Below, in pieces: positions 17,872 to 26,922 of a stretch of DNA of 40,794 nt. The DNA is from Gammaproteobacteria bacterium (lineage in GTDB: Bacteria; Pseudomonadota; Gammaproteobacteria; Pseudomonadales; Azotimanducaceae), in NCBI GenBank assembly GCA_009839505.1, contig VXPO01000013.1:1-40794 (forward strand). Direction: 5' to 3'. Every line of letters begins with the position of its first letter. Within the stretch, counting starts at the first letter, position 1. A program made the position numbers and the translations under genes. The notes beneath the pieces are model-generated. The model was not told the origin of the DNA and searched no databases. It saw nothing but the letters and a program-made list of their open reading frames with translations.

Positions 17872-18753
17872 ATGATCCTGGCAAGCGGCAACCCGGGCTG
17901 CACGGGCGTGGTCGATTTGTTTCGAGGAATCCTGGCATTCGCGTTCATCATCGTGAACAGCGTCCTTTGGTGCTCGCTGATATTCTGCCTTGGACTGGCG
18001 CGTCCGTTCTTGCCGAGGCGTGGAAGACACCGGATTGCCCTCGGCAACGCCATGGTGCGGGCCATGGACGGCTGGGTAGTCTGCGCCCGTTGGATGGTGC
18101 GGGTACTCGGCCTTTGCCGGGTTAGCGAAGCCGAGGGAACGGACGGTCTACGGCGCGATGCCTGGTACGTCGTGGTGTCCAACCACCAGACCTGGGCCGA
18201 CATCCTCGTGCTGGTCCTCTCGCTCTACGGCCGGGTTCCGCAGTTCAAGTTCTTCACCAAGCGGGAACTGATCTGGTTGCCGTTCCTGGGCCTCGCCATG
18301 TGGTTCCTGGAGTTTCCCTATGTCCACCGCTACAGCCGGGAACGACTCGAGGCCGACCCGGCATTGCGCGAGCGGGATCGCGAGGCGACGTTGCGGGCCT
18401 GCCGGGTGTTCAGGGACCGTCCCACAAGCGTGTTGATCTTCCTCGAAGGCACGCGTTTCACGCCGGCGAAACGCGATGCCCAGGACTCGCCCTACCAGAA
18501 CTTGCTGATCCCCAAGACCGGTGGCCTGGGTCTTGTGCTGCAGAACCTCTCCGATCTCATGGACGCCGTCGTCGACGTCACCATCCGCTACCCGGGCGCC
18601 GCGCCGGGATTCTGGGACTTCTGCTGTGGACGTTGCCCGCACGTCGACGTCGCGATACGTCCACTGGCTCCGCCGTCACCCGAACCCGAGGCCGTCCGGG
18701 CCTGGGTCGACGATCTCTGGCGACACAAGGACGCCCACCTGACGTCCCCGTAG
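17872..18753 (+). CDS. 1-acylglycerol-3-phosphate acyltransferase-like membrane protein (PlsC/YihG type)
   Basis: A protein of 293 aa. The N-terminus is hydrophobic (about 15-40), as in E. coli YihG-like PlsC paralogues. Acyltransferase motifs are NHQTWADI (the catalytic His-x4-Asp), FFTKREL and EGTRFT. It should transfer an acyl chain to a lysophospholipid at the inner membrane. The ATG at 17872 has AAGGGG upstream; a GTG near 17904 is an alternative start closer to homologous N-termini. The TAG stop codon is formed by the GTAG edge of a REP-like palindrome. Confidence 0.85.
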   Translation: MILASGNPGCTGVVDLFRGILAFAFIIVNSVLWCSLIFCLGLARPFLPRRGRHRIALGNAMVRAMDGWVVCARWMVRVLGLCRVSEAEGTDGLRRDAWYVVVSNHQTWADILVLVLSLYGRVPQFKFFTKRELIWLPFLGLAMWFLEFPYVHRYSRERLEADPALRERDREATLRACRVFRDRPTSVLIFLEGTRFTPAKRDAQDSPYQNLLIPKTGGLGLVLQNLSDLMDAVVDVTIRYPGAAPGFWDFCCGRCPHVDVAIRPLAPPSPEPEAVRAWVDDLWRHKDAHLTSP

Positions 18754-18785
18754 CGACCCGTGGTCGCCCGTCGAGTCGCCCCTAC
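18750..18785. repeat. REP-like palindrome between two convergent genes
   Basis: It starts with GTAGCGACCCGTGGTCGCCC and ends with GTCGCCCCTAC, so GTAG/CTAC marks both edges. The left TAG is the stop codon of the acyltransferase and the right CTA (TAG on the minus strand) is the stop codon of the coiled-coil gene. It belongs to the same family as the copies at 19584-19667 and 40509-40532. Confidence 0.75.
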
Positions 18786-19510
18786 GGGACGCGCAGACGC
18801 AGGGCGTCGACGTCGCGGCGGAGGGTTGCCAGATCGTTGTTGACCTGTGTGCGATGGGCGTCGATGGCACGGATCGCCGTCTCGTTGTCGGCGACCTTGG
18901 TCGCTAGGGAAGCCTGGAGACTCGATGCCATCTGGAAGGCCGAGTTCGCCTTGTCGACCGCGTCCTGCAGATCGTTGGTCAGCCGTCTTGACTGCATGTC
19001 CAACGCCGTCACCTTGTCGGCGACATCGCGTTGGCGCGCCAGAACGGCGTCCATGGAAGCGATCTTGCTGGCGTTGTTCTTGGCACTCCCGTCGACCCGG
19101 TTGAGGGCTGCCGTCAGCGCCTTCGTCTCCTTGTCGAGATCGGCGATGTCGTCACGGTGGCGCCGGTAGTTGGCCCACAGCTTGTCGACCTCCGAGATCC
19201 ACTCGGTCAGCTTTGCCGTGATGTCCGTGTCGGAGTTCGCCATCGCCTCGTCCGTCACCCGAAGCCGGGTCTCCAAGACGCCCAAGCGGTCGGCCGCTTC
19301 GGCGAGCGCCACACTCGCCCGATCGAGTTGCTCCTGCTGGTTGAAGATGAACCAGCCCGCACCGGCCAGACCCGCGATCAGCACCACGAGCACCGCATTG
19401 ACGACCAGCGACCCGGACGAACTCCTACGGGATCGTCCTCGGCCGCCTCGACCGTAGCGGCCGGCATCCTCCGGGTTGGCAGCGATGGTGGGTAACGAGT
19501 CCTGATCCAT
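18782..19510 (-). CDS. Single-pass membrane protein with long coiled coil, function unknown
   Basis: A protein of 242 aa. A short Arg/Gly/Ser-rich cytoplasmic N-terminus (about 18-34) precedes one membrane helix (about 35-56). Residues ~60-240 are almost entirely heptad-like, with repeated hydrophobic spacing and many Asp, Lys, Ala and Leu residues, so a long periplasmic coiled coil is likely. No family was recognised; such proteins are often misannotated as chromosome-partitioning ATPases. GGGAGAG precedes the ATG. Its stop codon lies in the REP-like palindrome at 18750-18785. Confidence 0.75.
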   Translation of the reverse strand: MDQDSLPTIAANPEDAGRYGRGGRGRSRRSSSGSLVVNAVLVVLIAGLAGAGWFIFNQQEQLDRASVALAEAADRLGVLETRLRVTDEAMANSDTDITAKLTEWISEVDKLWANYRRHRDDIADLDKETKALTAALNRVDGSAKNNASKIASMDAVLARQRDVADKVTALDMQSRRLTNDLQDAVDKANSAFQMASSLQASLATKVADNETAIRAIDAHRTQVNNDLATLRRDVDALRLRVP

Positions 19511-19583
19511 ATGGACTCTCCCGCTATGGACAGATGCGACAGACTACAACCGGTCCGCCTTCGGCGCTAGCATCTCGCATCGT

Positions 19584-19667
19584 ACGGGCGACCCTTGTGG
19601 TCGCCCGTCTTGACTTAACGCACGGTTGGGATTCACCAACACGGGCGACCACAAGGGTCGCCCCTAC
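19584..19667. repeat. Pair of inverted REP-like palindromes (BIME-like)
   Basis: Two copies of a palindrome with core GGGCGACC-cttgt-GGTCGCCC face each other (19584-19608 and 19641-19667), separated by 32 bp. The second copy ends in CCCCTAC, whose CTA is the TAG stop codon of the leftward PuuD-like gene. The rest of the 19511-19663 gap shows no gene. Confidence 0.85.
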
Positions 19668-20329
19668 AGGTTGGCGACGACCAGTCCCATCACGACCGTC
19701 AGCACGAGGCTGGAGACGATCACGCCGCGCACGGTGGTCAGGACCATCGTCTTGCCCCAGATCGCGTTGGCCTCAATGGCGGCGATGATGACGATGCCCA
19801 CCCACAGCGACGTCATGCTGGCAAGTCCCGAATCGCCAACCGCACCGAGCATGAAGTGGCCGTGCGATCCCATGAGGAAGAGCATCGGCATGGAGAAGAA
19901 CGTGTTCGTACGGGAGGCCAGAAGCGCCTTGGCGGCAGCCCCGGCGGCAGCCGGATCCGCCTCGCCGCCGTCGCGCACCGACTCGTTGGAGGCGATCACG
20001 ATCTTCTGGTTCGGCCAGATGATGCCCCAGACATTGAGGAACATCAGCGTCGCCATCAAGGCAGCGAGCAGGAGGTCCACGGACAGGCCGGTCATCGCGA
20101 GGTACAGCAGGTAGAGGCCGGTCAGGAACGTAAACGCCGCCCCCCAGCGGAACCACCACAGCGCCTTGGGGACCAGCTTGGTGAACGCATCCACCTTGGC
20201 CTCGTCCGACGCCGCCGCCATATAGCCGCCCTGGACGAAGTTGAAGTAGTAGAGCAGACCGATCCACGTGATGCCGAACAGGTAATGACCCCAGCGCACG
20301 GCGTAGTCGAACAACCCCATGAAGTCCAT
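19664..20329 (-). CDS. Urate hydroxylase PuuD-like membrane domain protein (Urate_ox_N)
   Basis: A protein of 221 aa with about six to seven membrane helices and conserved histidines (GHYLFGITWIGLLYYFN, GSHGHFMLG). It matches the N-terminal membrane domain of PuuD. Characterised PuuD proteins carry a C-terminal cytochrome c domain needed for electron transfer; here the protein stops after the membrane domain, with the stop codon inside a REP-like repeat. No purine catabolism gene is nearby, so urate oxidation should not be assumed. It lies downstream of groEL on the same strand but behind a terminator, so it probably has its own promoter. Confidence 0.8.
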   Translation of the reverse strand: MDFMGLFDYAVRWGHYLFGITWIGLLYYFNFVQGGYMAAASDEAKVDAFTKLVPKALWWFRWGAAFTFLTGLYLLYLAMTGLSVDLLLAALMATLMFLNVWGIIWPNQKIVIASNESVRDGGEADPAAAGAAAKALLASRTNTFFSMPMLFLMGSHGHFMLGAVGDSGLASMTSLWVGIVIIAAIEANAIWGKTMVLTTVRGVIVSSLVLTVVMGLVVANL

Positions 20330-20370
20330 AGCACTCCCCCTACGGAAAATTCCAGCGTTGCTCGATCATA

Positions 20371-20400
20371 GCAAACAAAAACCCCGCCGGAGGCGGGGTT
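20371..20400 (-). terminator. Rho-independent terminator downstream of groEL
   Basis: Read on the minus strand, AACCCCGCC-TCC-GGCGGGGTT forms a 9-bp GC-rich stem with a 3-nt loop, followed directly by TTT and a T-rich tract (TTTGTTTG). It sits about 100 bp past the groEL stop codon and upstream of the PuuD-like gene, in the right orientation to end the groESL transcript. Confidence 0.9.
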
Positions 20401-20450
20401 CCTGTCGGTCTTGAACGACCCATGCAACACAACATTGCGCGATCACCGAA

Positions 20451-20495
20451 CGGATTTCGCATAGCGAAATCCGGGGCGACCGCGCAAGCGGTCGC
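20451..20495. other. Two adjacent perfect hairpins just past groEL
   Basis: Hairpin one is CGGATTTCGC-ata-GCGAAATCCG (10-bp stem, 20451-20473). Hairpin two is GCGACCGC-gcaa-GCGGTCGC (8-bp stem, GCAA loop, 20476-20495). They lie within 55 bp of the groEL stop codon. No U-run follows, so they may be REP-like units or an mRNA 3' stabiliser. Confidence 0.7.
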
Positions 20496-20503
20496 GTTGG
20501 CGT

Positions 20504-22463
<1,960 letters not shown>

Positions 22464-22508
22464 GACTAGCTTCTCCCAATGCTGCTCAAACACCTATCCG
22501 ATCATGGA

Positions 22509-22535
22509 TTAGCACTCGCGCGGTGAGAGTGCTAA
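22509..22535. promoter_or_regulatory. CIRCE operator (HrcA binding site)
   Basis: An exact match to the CIRCE consensus: TTAGCACTC, nine bases, GAGTGCTAA. It lies just downstream of the predicted groESL transcription start and 46 bp before the groES start codon. CIRCE is the operator of the HrcA repressor, which is released on heat shock; hrcA itself is not in the window. Confidence 0.98.
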
Positions 22536-22549
22536 TCCACGCGGCGCTA

Positions 22550-22577
22550 ATCATAGGGGCGGATTCGGCGAATTCAA
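22550..22577 (-). promoter_or_regulatory. Predicted sigma70 promoter of groESL
   Basis: On the minus strand, TTGAAT, 16 bp and TATGAT give a good -35/-10 pair. The predicted start site is ~7 bp downstream, directly upstream of CIRCE, which is the standard arrangement for HrcA-controlled groESL operons. Confidence 0.75.
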
Positions 22578-22671
22578 CCCCCCCCTTGAGGGGGCTTCGC
22601 CGGTCGACGGCGAGCGACTCTCTACAAGACCAAATGAAGGCGGAGGGCTGCATCGACATCGTGCATTAACG

Positions 22672-22700
22672 CTAGCAGCCTGTGGCAAAAGTCGATCGAG
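22672..22700 (+). repeat. Solo left end of the IS found at 24262-25768
   Basis: The first ~29 bp match the left end of the intact IS with three mismatches (CTAGCAGCC..TGGCAAAAGTC.ATCGAG). No right end or transposase follows. The match stops at ATCGAG, where the truncated ABC-F sequence begins, suggesting a junction by short homology. The neighbouring 22578-22671 stretch holds a CCCCTTGAGGGG palindrome and no gene. Confidence 0.7.
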
Positions 22701-22940
22701 TCCATGTCGCCCGGTCAGCAGAAGAAGGTGGAGCTGGTCGGTTCGTTCGTGGCCTCCGCAGATCTGCTCCTTTGGGACGAGCCACTCAACTATCTCGATA
22801 TCGATGCGCGGGAAGCGATCGAGGACGTGGTGCTCCGCGATGCCTCCACCCTGGTTTTCGTGGAACACGACGCGGCATTCGTGGACCGCGTCGCTACGCA
22901 GGTCGTGGGACTGCGCCCGCGGTCCGTTGGTTTTCAGTAG
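22695..22940 (+). pseudogene. C-terminal fragment of an ABC-F ATPase (antibiotic-resistance-like subgroup)
   Basis: Only the last ~80 residues of a normally ~500-aa protein remain: the ABC signature MSPGQQKKVEL, Walker B LLLWDEPLNYLDI and the switch region LVFVEHDAAFVDRVATQV. The SPGQ signature and WDEPLNYLD/FVEHD wording resemble the Lsa/Vga/Msr ribosomal-protection ABC-F group more than housekeeping EttA/Uup, judged from memory of those motifs. The N-terminal ATPase domain and linker are missing. The 5' side is replaced by an IS end. An ATG at 22704 could still start translation, but no function is expected. Confidence 0.8.
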
Positions 22941-23122
22941 CGACGGACAAGAGTCGAGTTCGCGTTCTTCGCCGATTCGGCCAAGTTGTGGTTGGATTGA
23001 CTGAAGGCGTGTGCCGTTCGACACCGTCAGCGCCAGGTACTCCAGGGAACGTGCACTTGTGGCATGACGCTTGCCTGTCCTGCCATTACCGACCCGGAAT
23101 CCGACTTGACGAGGTAGTTGTG

Positions 23123-24265
23123 ATGAGCCAGGAAACGCCGACACGCACAGCACACAGACGGGCGCGCGGCGCCCTGTGGGCATCAACGGGATTTTATGTC
23201 CTGATCGCCTTCGAGTTCTTTTACATGGCCTCCCCCTTCGCCGCATATCTCTATGCGGTCTACGGCCCGGGGCTCGACTGGCTGCAAGCCTCCTGGGCAA
23301 CCAGCTGGGCCATCCACTTCTTCCTGCCGCATATTGTTGCCGAGACGCGATCCGTGCTGGTCAACGCCCTGGAATCCGTCGGTTTCGCTCTCTTCGGGGC
23401 GGGTCTGGCCGGTTTCGCGGCCGGAGTGTTCCAGATCTACCGTGCCAAGCTGCGCCGCAGCGACGCCGTGATGGGCGGGCTGTACCGGCATATCCGACAC
23501 CCCCAGTACCTGGCCCTGATCGTCGCGAGCGTGGGCATGCTCCTGATCTGGCCGAGATACCTGGTGGTGATCGCGACCGTCACGGTCATCTTCGTCTACA
23601 TCGCGCTGGCCAAGGCGGAAGAACGCATCTGCCTGAGGCAGTTCACCGGCTACGCCGATTACATGCGGCGAACCGGAATGTTCCTTCCTGCATTCCTGAC
23701 ACCGGACTTCCCGCTGCCTGACGGAACCCGCATCGCTACGCGTGTTGCGGCATGGTCGTTCACGTACGCCGCTGTCCTTGCATCAGCCTTGCTCGCCGCA
23801 TCCATGTTGCGCACCTACGCCCTCGACTCGCTCTATCGCACCGAGGTCGAAGACAACGTCTACTTGTCTGTCGTCGAAATCAGTGACGGGGACCTGGAGG
23901 CCGTCGCAACGCTTGCAAGTTCCGCCGCCGGTGCCAAGCAATCACTGGCCGGCCGGCAACACCTGTTGAATTTTGTCATCCCCGCCGAGATGTACATCTC
24001 AGAGATCCCCATGAACCTGCCACCGGGGGCGTCGTTCGGTCACGAGGTGCCCGAAAACCGAGATCCCGCGCTGTACAAAGTCGTCTTCACCGAACCGATC
24101 TTCGATGGAGACGGACTGCCGCCGGATGGGGATGTGCTGGCGCATGCCGTCAACAAGATGCCATTGGTCGAGGTGCATGTGGATCTGGCCGCAAACGAAG
24201 TCAGCGTGGTGATTCCGCCACCCGAAAAACCGTTCTACGGCAATCGGCAGGTGCCGGTGTTCTAG
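23123..24265 (+). CDS. Isoprenylcysteine/phospholipid methyltransferase-like membrane protein with novel C-terminal domain
   Basis: A protein of 380 aa. It has four or five membrane helices in the first 190 residues, then the ICMT/PEMT-family SAM-binding motif GLYRHIRHPQYLALI (119-133) and the C-terminal partner EE...QFTGYADYMRRTGMFLP (167-189). A further helix (about 208-228) is followed by ~150 residues of a soluble domain that I do not recognise (EDNVYLSVVEISDGDLEAV to the end). The methyl acceptor is unknown: lipid, prenyl-cysteine or a small molecule. GAGG lies 9 bp before the ATG. The TAG stop codon is the CTAG at the left boundary of the IS. It sits inside an island bounded by IS sequence. 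Confidence 0.8.
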   Translation: MSQETPTRTAHRRARGALWASTGFYVLIAFEFFYMASPFAAYLYAVYGPGLDWLQASWATSWAIHFFLPHIVAETRSVLVNALESVGFALFGAGLAGFAAGVFQIYRAKLRRSDAVMGGLYRHIRHPQYLALIVASVGMLLIWPRYLVVIATVTVIFVYIALAKAEERICLRQFTGYADYMRRTGMFLPAFLTPDFPLPDGTRIATRVAAWSFTYAAVLASALLAASMLRTYALDSLYRTEVEDNVYLSVVEISDGDLEAVATLASSAAGAKQSLAGRQHLLNFVIPAEMYISEIPMNLPPGASFGHEVPENRDPALYKVVFTEPIFDGDGLPPDGDVLAHAVNKMPLVEVHVDLAANEVSVVIPPPEKPFYGNRQVPVF

Positions 24266-25768
24266 CAGCCCCTGGCAAAAGTCCATCGAGCATCGGTCCG
24301 ATCAAAGGTAAAATTCGTTGGCAAGTAAACGGCTGGAAATCAGTATGGCAGTCGGTAAGCGATCGGCGGGACGGCAAGACGAGATGTTCGTTGCAACGAG
24401 TGAGATTCGCCGCCTGAGCCACCCGTTCTACCAAGCACTGGAGCGGATGCTGAAAAACGAGGGATTCGACGCCTTTGCCGAAGCAACGTGTCGCGAGTTC
24501 TATGCGGAGAAAAACGGTCGGCCGGGGATTCCGCCGGGCATGTATTTCCGCATGCTGCTGATTGGCTACCTGGAAGGGATCGGTTCGGAACGCGGCATTG
24601 CGTGGCGGTGCGCGGACTCGATTTCGCTGCGCGACTTTCTCGGCTACGGGTTGTCGAAGAATCCGCCGGATCATTCGAGTGTATCGAGGACGCGCCGGCG
24701 GTTGAGCCTGGAGGCGCACGAGGCGGTGTTCGGCTGGGTGCTTGAGCGGCTGCACTCGTCGGGTCTATTGATCGGCAAGACACTGGGCGTGGACGCGACG
24801 ACGCTGGAAGCCAACGCGGCGCTGCGTTCGATCGTGCGTCGGGACGACGGGACCGGCTACGAGGACTGGCTTGAGGAGTTGGCGCAGGCGTCGGGGATCG
24901 ACACGCCGACGCGCGCGGAGTTGGCAAAGCTGGACCGCAAGAGGCCGAAGAAGGGATCGAACGACGACTGGACGCACCCGGGAGACCCCGAGGCCCGGAT
25001 CACGAAGATGAAGGACGGCCGCACGCATCTGGCGCACAAGCTGGAGCAGGCGTCGGACATGGATTCCGGGGCGGTTGTGGCGGTGACGGTGCAGACCATG
25101 GACGGGGACGATTGCGCCTCGATGCCCGTGACGCTTGACGAGGCCGGGCGACAGTTGTCGGCCTTGGCAATCGAGCCGCGAGAGGCGGTGGCCGACAAGG
25201 GGTATCACAGCAACGCCACGATGAAACGACTCAAGGCGGGTGGCTTGCGCAGCTACGTCAGCGAACCCGACCGGGGCCGGCGCAGCTGGAACGCGATCCG
25301 GACGCAAAGGACCCGACCTACGCGAATCGCCGCCGGGTCCGGGGCGCTCGGGGCAAACGGCTGTTGCGTCGGCGCGGCGAGATTCTTGAGCGGGCGTTTG
25401 CACATCTTCTGGAGACCGGCGGGCTGCGTCGCGTGCATCTCCGAGGGCAGGAGAACATCCGCAAACGCATGCTGGTTCATGCGGCGGCCTTCAATCTCGG
25501 GTTGCTGATGCGGAGCCGATTCGGATACGGGACCCCGCGAGCCATGCAGGGACACGCGATTGCGCAAGCCGAACTGGCGAAACGGGCGGCAAGGGCCGCA
25601 ATTCGGCCTGTCATTCGCTTGACAATCCGTTTTCTGAGCATTTTTCCGCCGAAAATGGGACGATCATCGAAGTTGAAGACTAACAAGTTTACGCACGTCC
25701 ACCTGAGGTCGCCGTTTCGTGGGTATGAGTCTCTTGCCTCAAAAGCAGGTTTTGCCACGGGCTGCTAG
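24262..25768 (+). mobile_element. Complete insertion sequence, CTAG target, IS1182-like/IS4-superfamily
   Basis: The element is 1,499 bp (24266-25764) between two CTAG tetranucleotides, consistent with a 4-bp target duplication, although CTAG is palindromic and could also belong to the ends. Terminal inverted repeats are 15 bp with one mismatch: CAGCCCCTGGCAAAA left, CAGCCCGTGGCAAAA right. It carries one DDE transposase with a frameshift. The left CTAG contains the stop codon of the preceding methyltransferase-like gene. The family name is assigned from remembered transposase motifs and should be checked. Confidence 0.88.
24345..25768 (+). pseudogene. DDE transposase, frameshifted
   Basis: The first frame (24345 to ~25292) gives the N-terminal helical domain and two catalytic aspartates, in GVDATTLEAN and VADKGYHSN. 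Around 25290 the reading frame must shift by -1 to continue into ANRRRVRGARGKRLLRRRGE and the third catalytic residue, the glutamate in RGQENIRKRML. The second frame ends at the TAG of the right-hand CTAG. Without the shift, the first frame runs to a stop at 25508 with unrelated sequence. No classical slippery heptamer was seen at the junction, so this looks like decay rather than programmed frameshifting. Confidence 0.85.
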
Positions 25769-25773
25769 GGCAT

Positions 25774-25992
25774 TCATGGTCCCAAGCCGTCGGACACGGA
25801 ACGATCCCAAGTTTCGCCATCGTCGTCGGCCTGCTCAGCCCACGCGGAAACGTAGTCGTCAATCAACGCGGATGTACGCAGCAACTGCAGTGCTGCCCGA
25901 ATGACGCCCGATCTCGAACCGATACCTTGGGTTTGTGCATACGAATCCAAGAATCGGATGTCCTCGCCAGGCAGGCTGATACTCAGTTTCAT
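25774..25992 (-). CDS. Ribbon-helix-helix antitoxin-like protein (MazE/ParD type), orphan
   Basis: A protein of 72 aa. The N-terminal beta strand and helix MKLSISLPGEDIRFLDSYA and the following SRSGVIRAALQLL are the ribbon-helix-helix DNA-binding fold of small antitoxins. The acidic C-terminal tail (ADDDGETWDRSVSDGLG) is typical of the toxin-binding part. The start at 25992 removes a poor 13-residue extension. The toxin gene, normally directly downstream, is absent: the stop codon is 5 bp from the right edge of the IS. Its autoregulatory operator may be the imperfect inverted repeat near 26003-26028 (TAGTA...TACTA). Confidence 0.7.
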   Translation of the reverse strand: MKLSISLPGEDIRFLDSYAQTQGIGSRSGVIRAALQLLRTSALIDDYVSAWAEQADDDGETWDRSVSDGLGP

Positions 25993-26069
25993 GGTGTGAG
26001 CTTGAGTAGTACAAAGTGCTCCTACTATCACACTACCAAGAGGAAGACCTGCCGATTAGCGTACACCCA

Positions 26070-26375
26070 ATGGTCGAACCTACTCCCGACGAACGGATCT
26101 GGCAGGTCGTTGCCAGCATTCCCTACGCCCGTGTCGCGAGCTACGGCCAGGTGGCCGAACTCGCCGGTCTCCCCGCTTCTGCGCGGCGGGTTGGACGCAG
26201 CCTCGCCGGCTTGCCCGCCGACAGCCGATTGCCTTGGCACCGCGTGATCAATGCCGCGGGTCGAGTGTCCCTACCCGGAGCCGCCGGGGAGCGGCAGCGG
26301 CAACGGTTGCGAGAGGAAGGCGTAGCTTTCACGGACGGCCGCGTAGACCTCGAGCGCTACGGCTGGGTCCCGTAG
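26070..26375 (+). CDS. Alkyltransferase-like protein (ATL), MGMT family without active cysteine
   Basis: A protein of 101 aa. The DNA-binding domain of O6-alkylguanine-DNA alkyltransferase is recognisable, with the arginine-finger segment ARRVGRSL and the active-site loop. The normal PCHRV motif reads PWHRV (Trp56), so no alkyl transfer is possible. Known ATL proteins bind O6-alkylguanine lesions and recruit nucleotide excision repair. The start at 26070 fits the family N-terminus; an in-frame GTG at 26016 is an alternative. It is divergent from the antitoxin. Confidence 0.88.
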   Translation: MVEPTPDERIWQVVASIPYARVASYGQVAELAGLPASARRVGRSLAGLPADSRLPWHRVINAAGRVSLPGAAGERQRQRLREEGVAFTDGRVDLERYGWVP

Positions 26376-26403
26376 ACCCCCCCACGGGCACGTTGTGGTC
26401 CGT

Positions 26404-26886
26404 TCAATCCCGGAAGTTGCTGAACTGCAGCGGCACGCCGAACTCGCCGTCCTTCAGCTTCGCGATCACCGCCTGCAGGTCGTCGCGTTTCTTGCCCGTG
26501 ACACGCACCTTGTCGCCTTGGATCTGCGACTGCACCTTAAGGCGGGTGTCCTTGACGGTCTTGACGATCTGCTTGCTCGCGTCGCGGTCGATACCCCGCT
26601 TCAGACCGAACGGCTGACGCTTCTGCTTGCCCGATGCTTCCAGCGGTCGGGGATCCAGGGCACCGACATCCACGGAGCGGCGGGTCATCTTGTCCCGGAG
26701 GATGTCAACCAGTTGATCGACCTGGAACTCCTCCTGCGCCCATACCGTGACTGTCTCCCCCTCTAGTTCGAAGCCGGCGTCGACGCCGCGAAAGTCGAAC
26801 CGGGTCCTAAGCTCGCGCATCGACTGGTCGATGGCGTTGCGCACCTCCTGCAGGTCGACTTCGGATACCACGTCGAAGGCAGGCAT
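26404..26886 (-). CDS. yajQ: YajQ family nucleotide-binding protein (UPF0234)
   Basis: A protein of 160 aa, close to E. coli YajQ. It starts with the conserved MPAFDVVSEVDLQEVRNAID and contains FDFRG, the DILRDKMTRRSVD segment, the KRGIDRDASKQIVKTVKDT helix and the terminal KDGEFGVPLQFSNFRD. The fold is a tandem RNA-recognition-like pair. Family members bind nucleotides, and a Xanthomonas member binds cyclic di-GMP; the role here is unproven. The ATG at 26886 is chosen from family alignment. It is divergent from the cobalamin adenosyltransferase gene. Confidence 0.95.
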   Translation of the reverse strand: MPAFDVVSEVDLQEVRNAIDQSMRELRTRFDFRGVDAGFELEGETVTVWAQEEFQVDQLVDILRDKMTRRSVDVGALDPRPLEASGKQKRQPFGLKRGIDRDASKQIVKTVKDTRLKVQSQIQGDKVRVTGKKRDDLQAVIAKLKDGEFGVPLQFSNFRD

Positions 26887-26922
26887 AATCGACTCGCTTT
26901 CCGTGACAAGCCCGTTTTTTAC

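Noticed and set aside
22682-23122. N-terminal extension of the methyltransferase-like protein (527-aa reading)
   Set aside because: The region is out of frame with the ABC-F fragment it overlaps and shows no conserved domain; the ATG at 23123 has a ribosome-binding site and fits the family length.
25290-25310. Programmed -1 frameshift in the transposase
   Set aside because: No X-XXY-YYZ slippery heptamer or convincing downstream stimulatory structure was seen at the junction; simple decay or a sequencing error is more likely.
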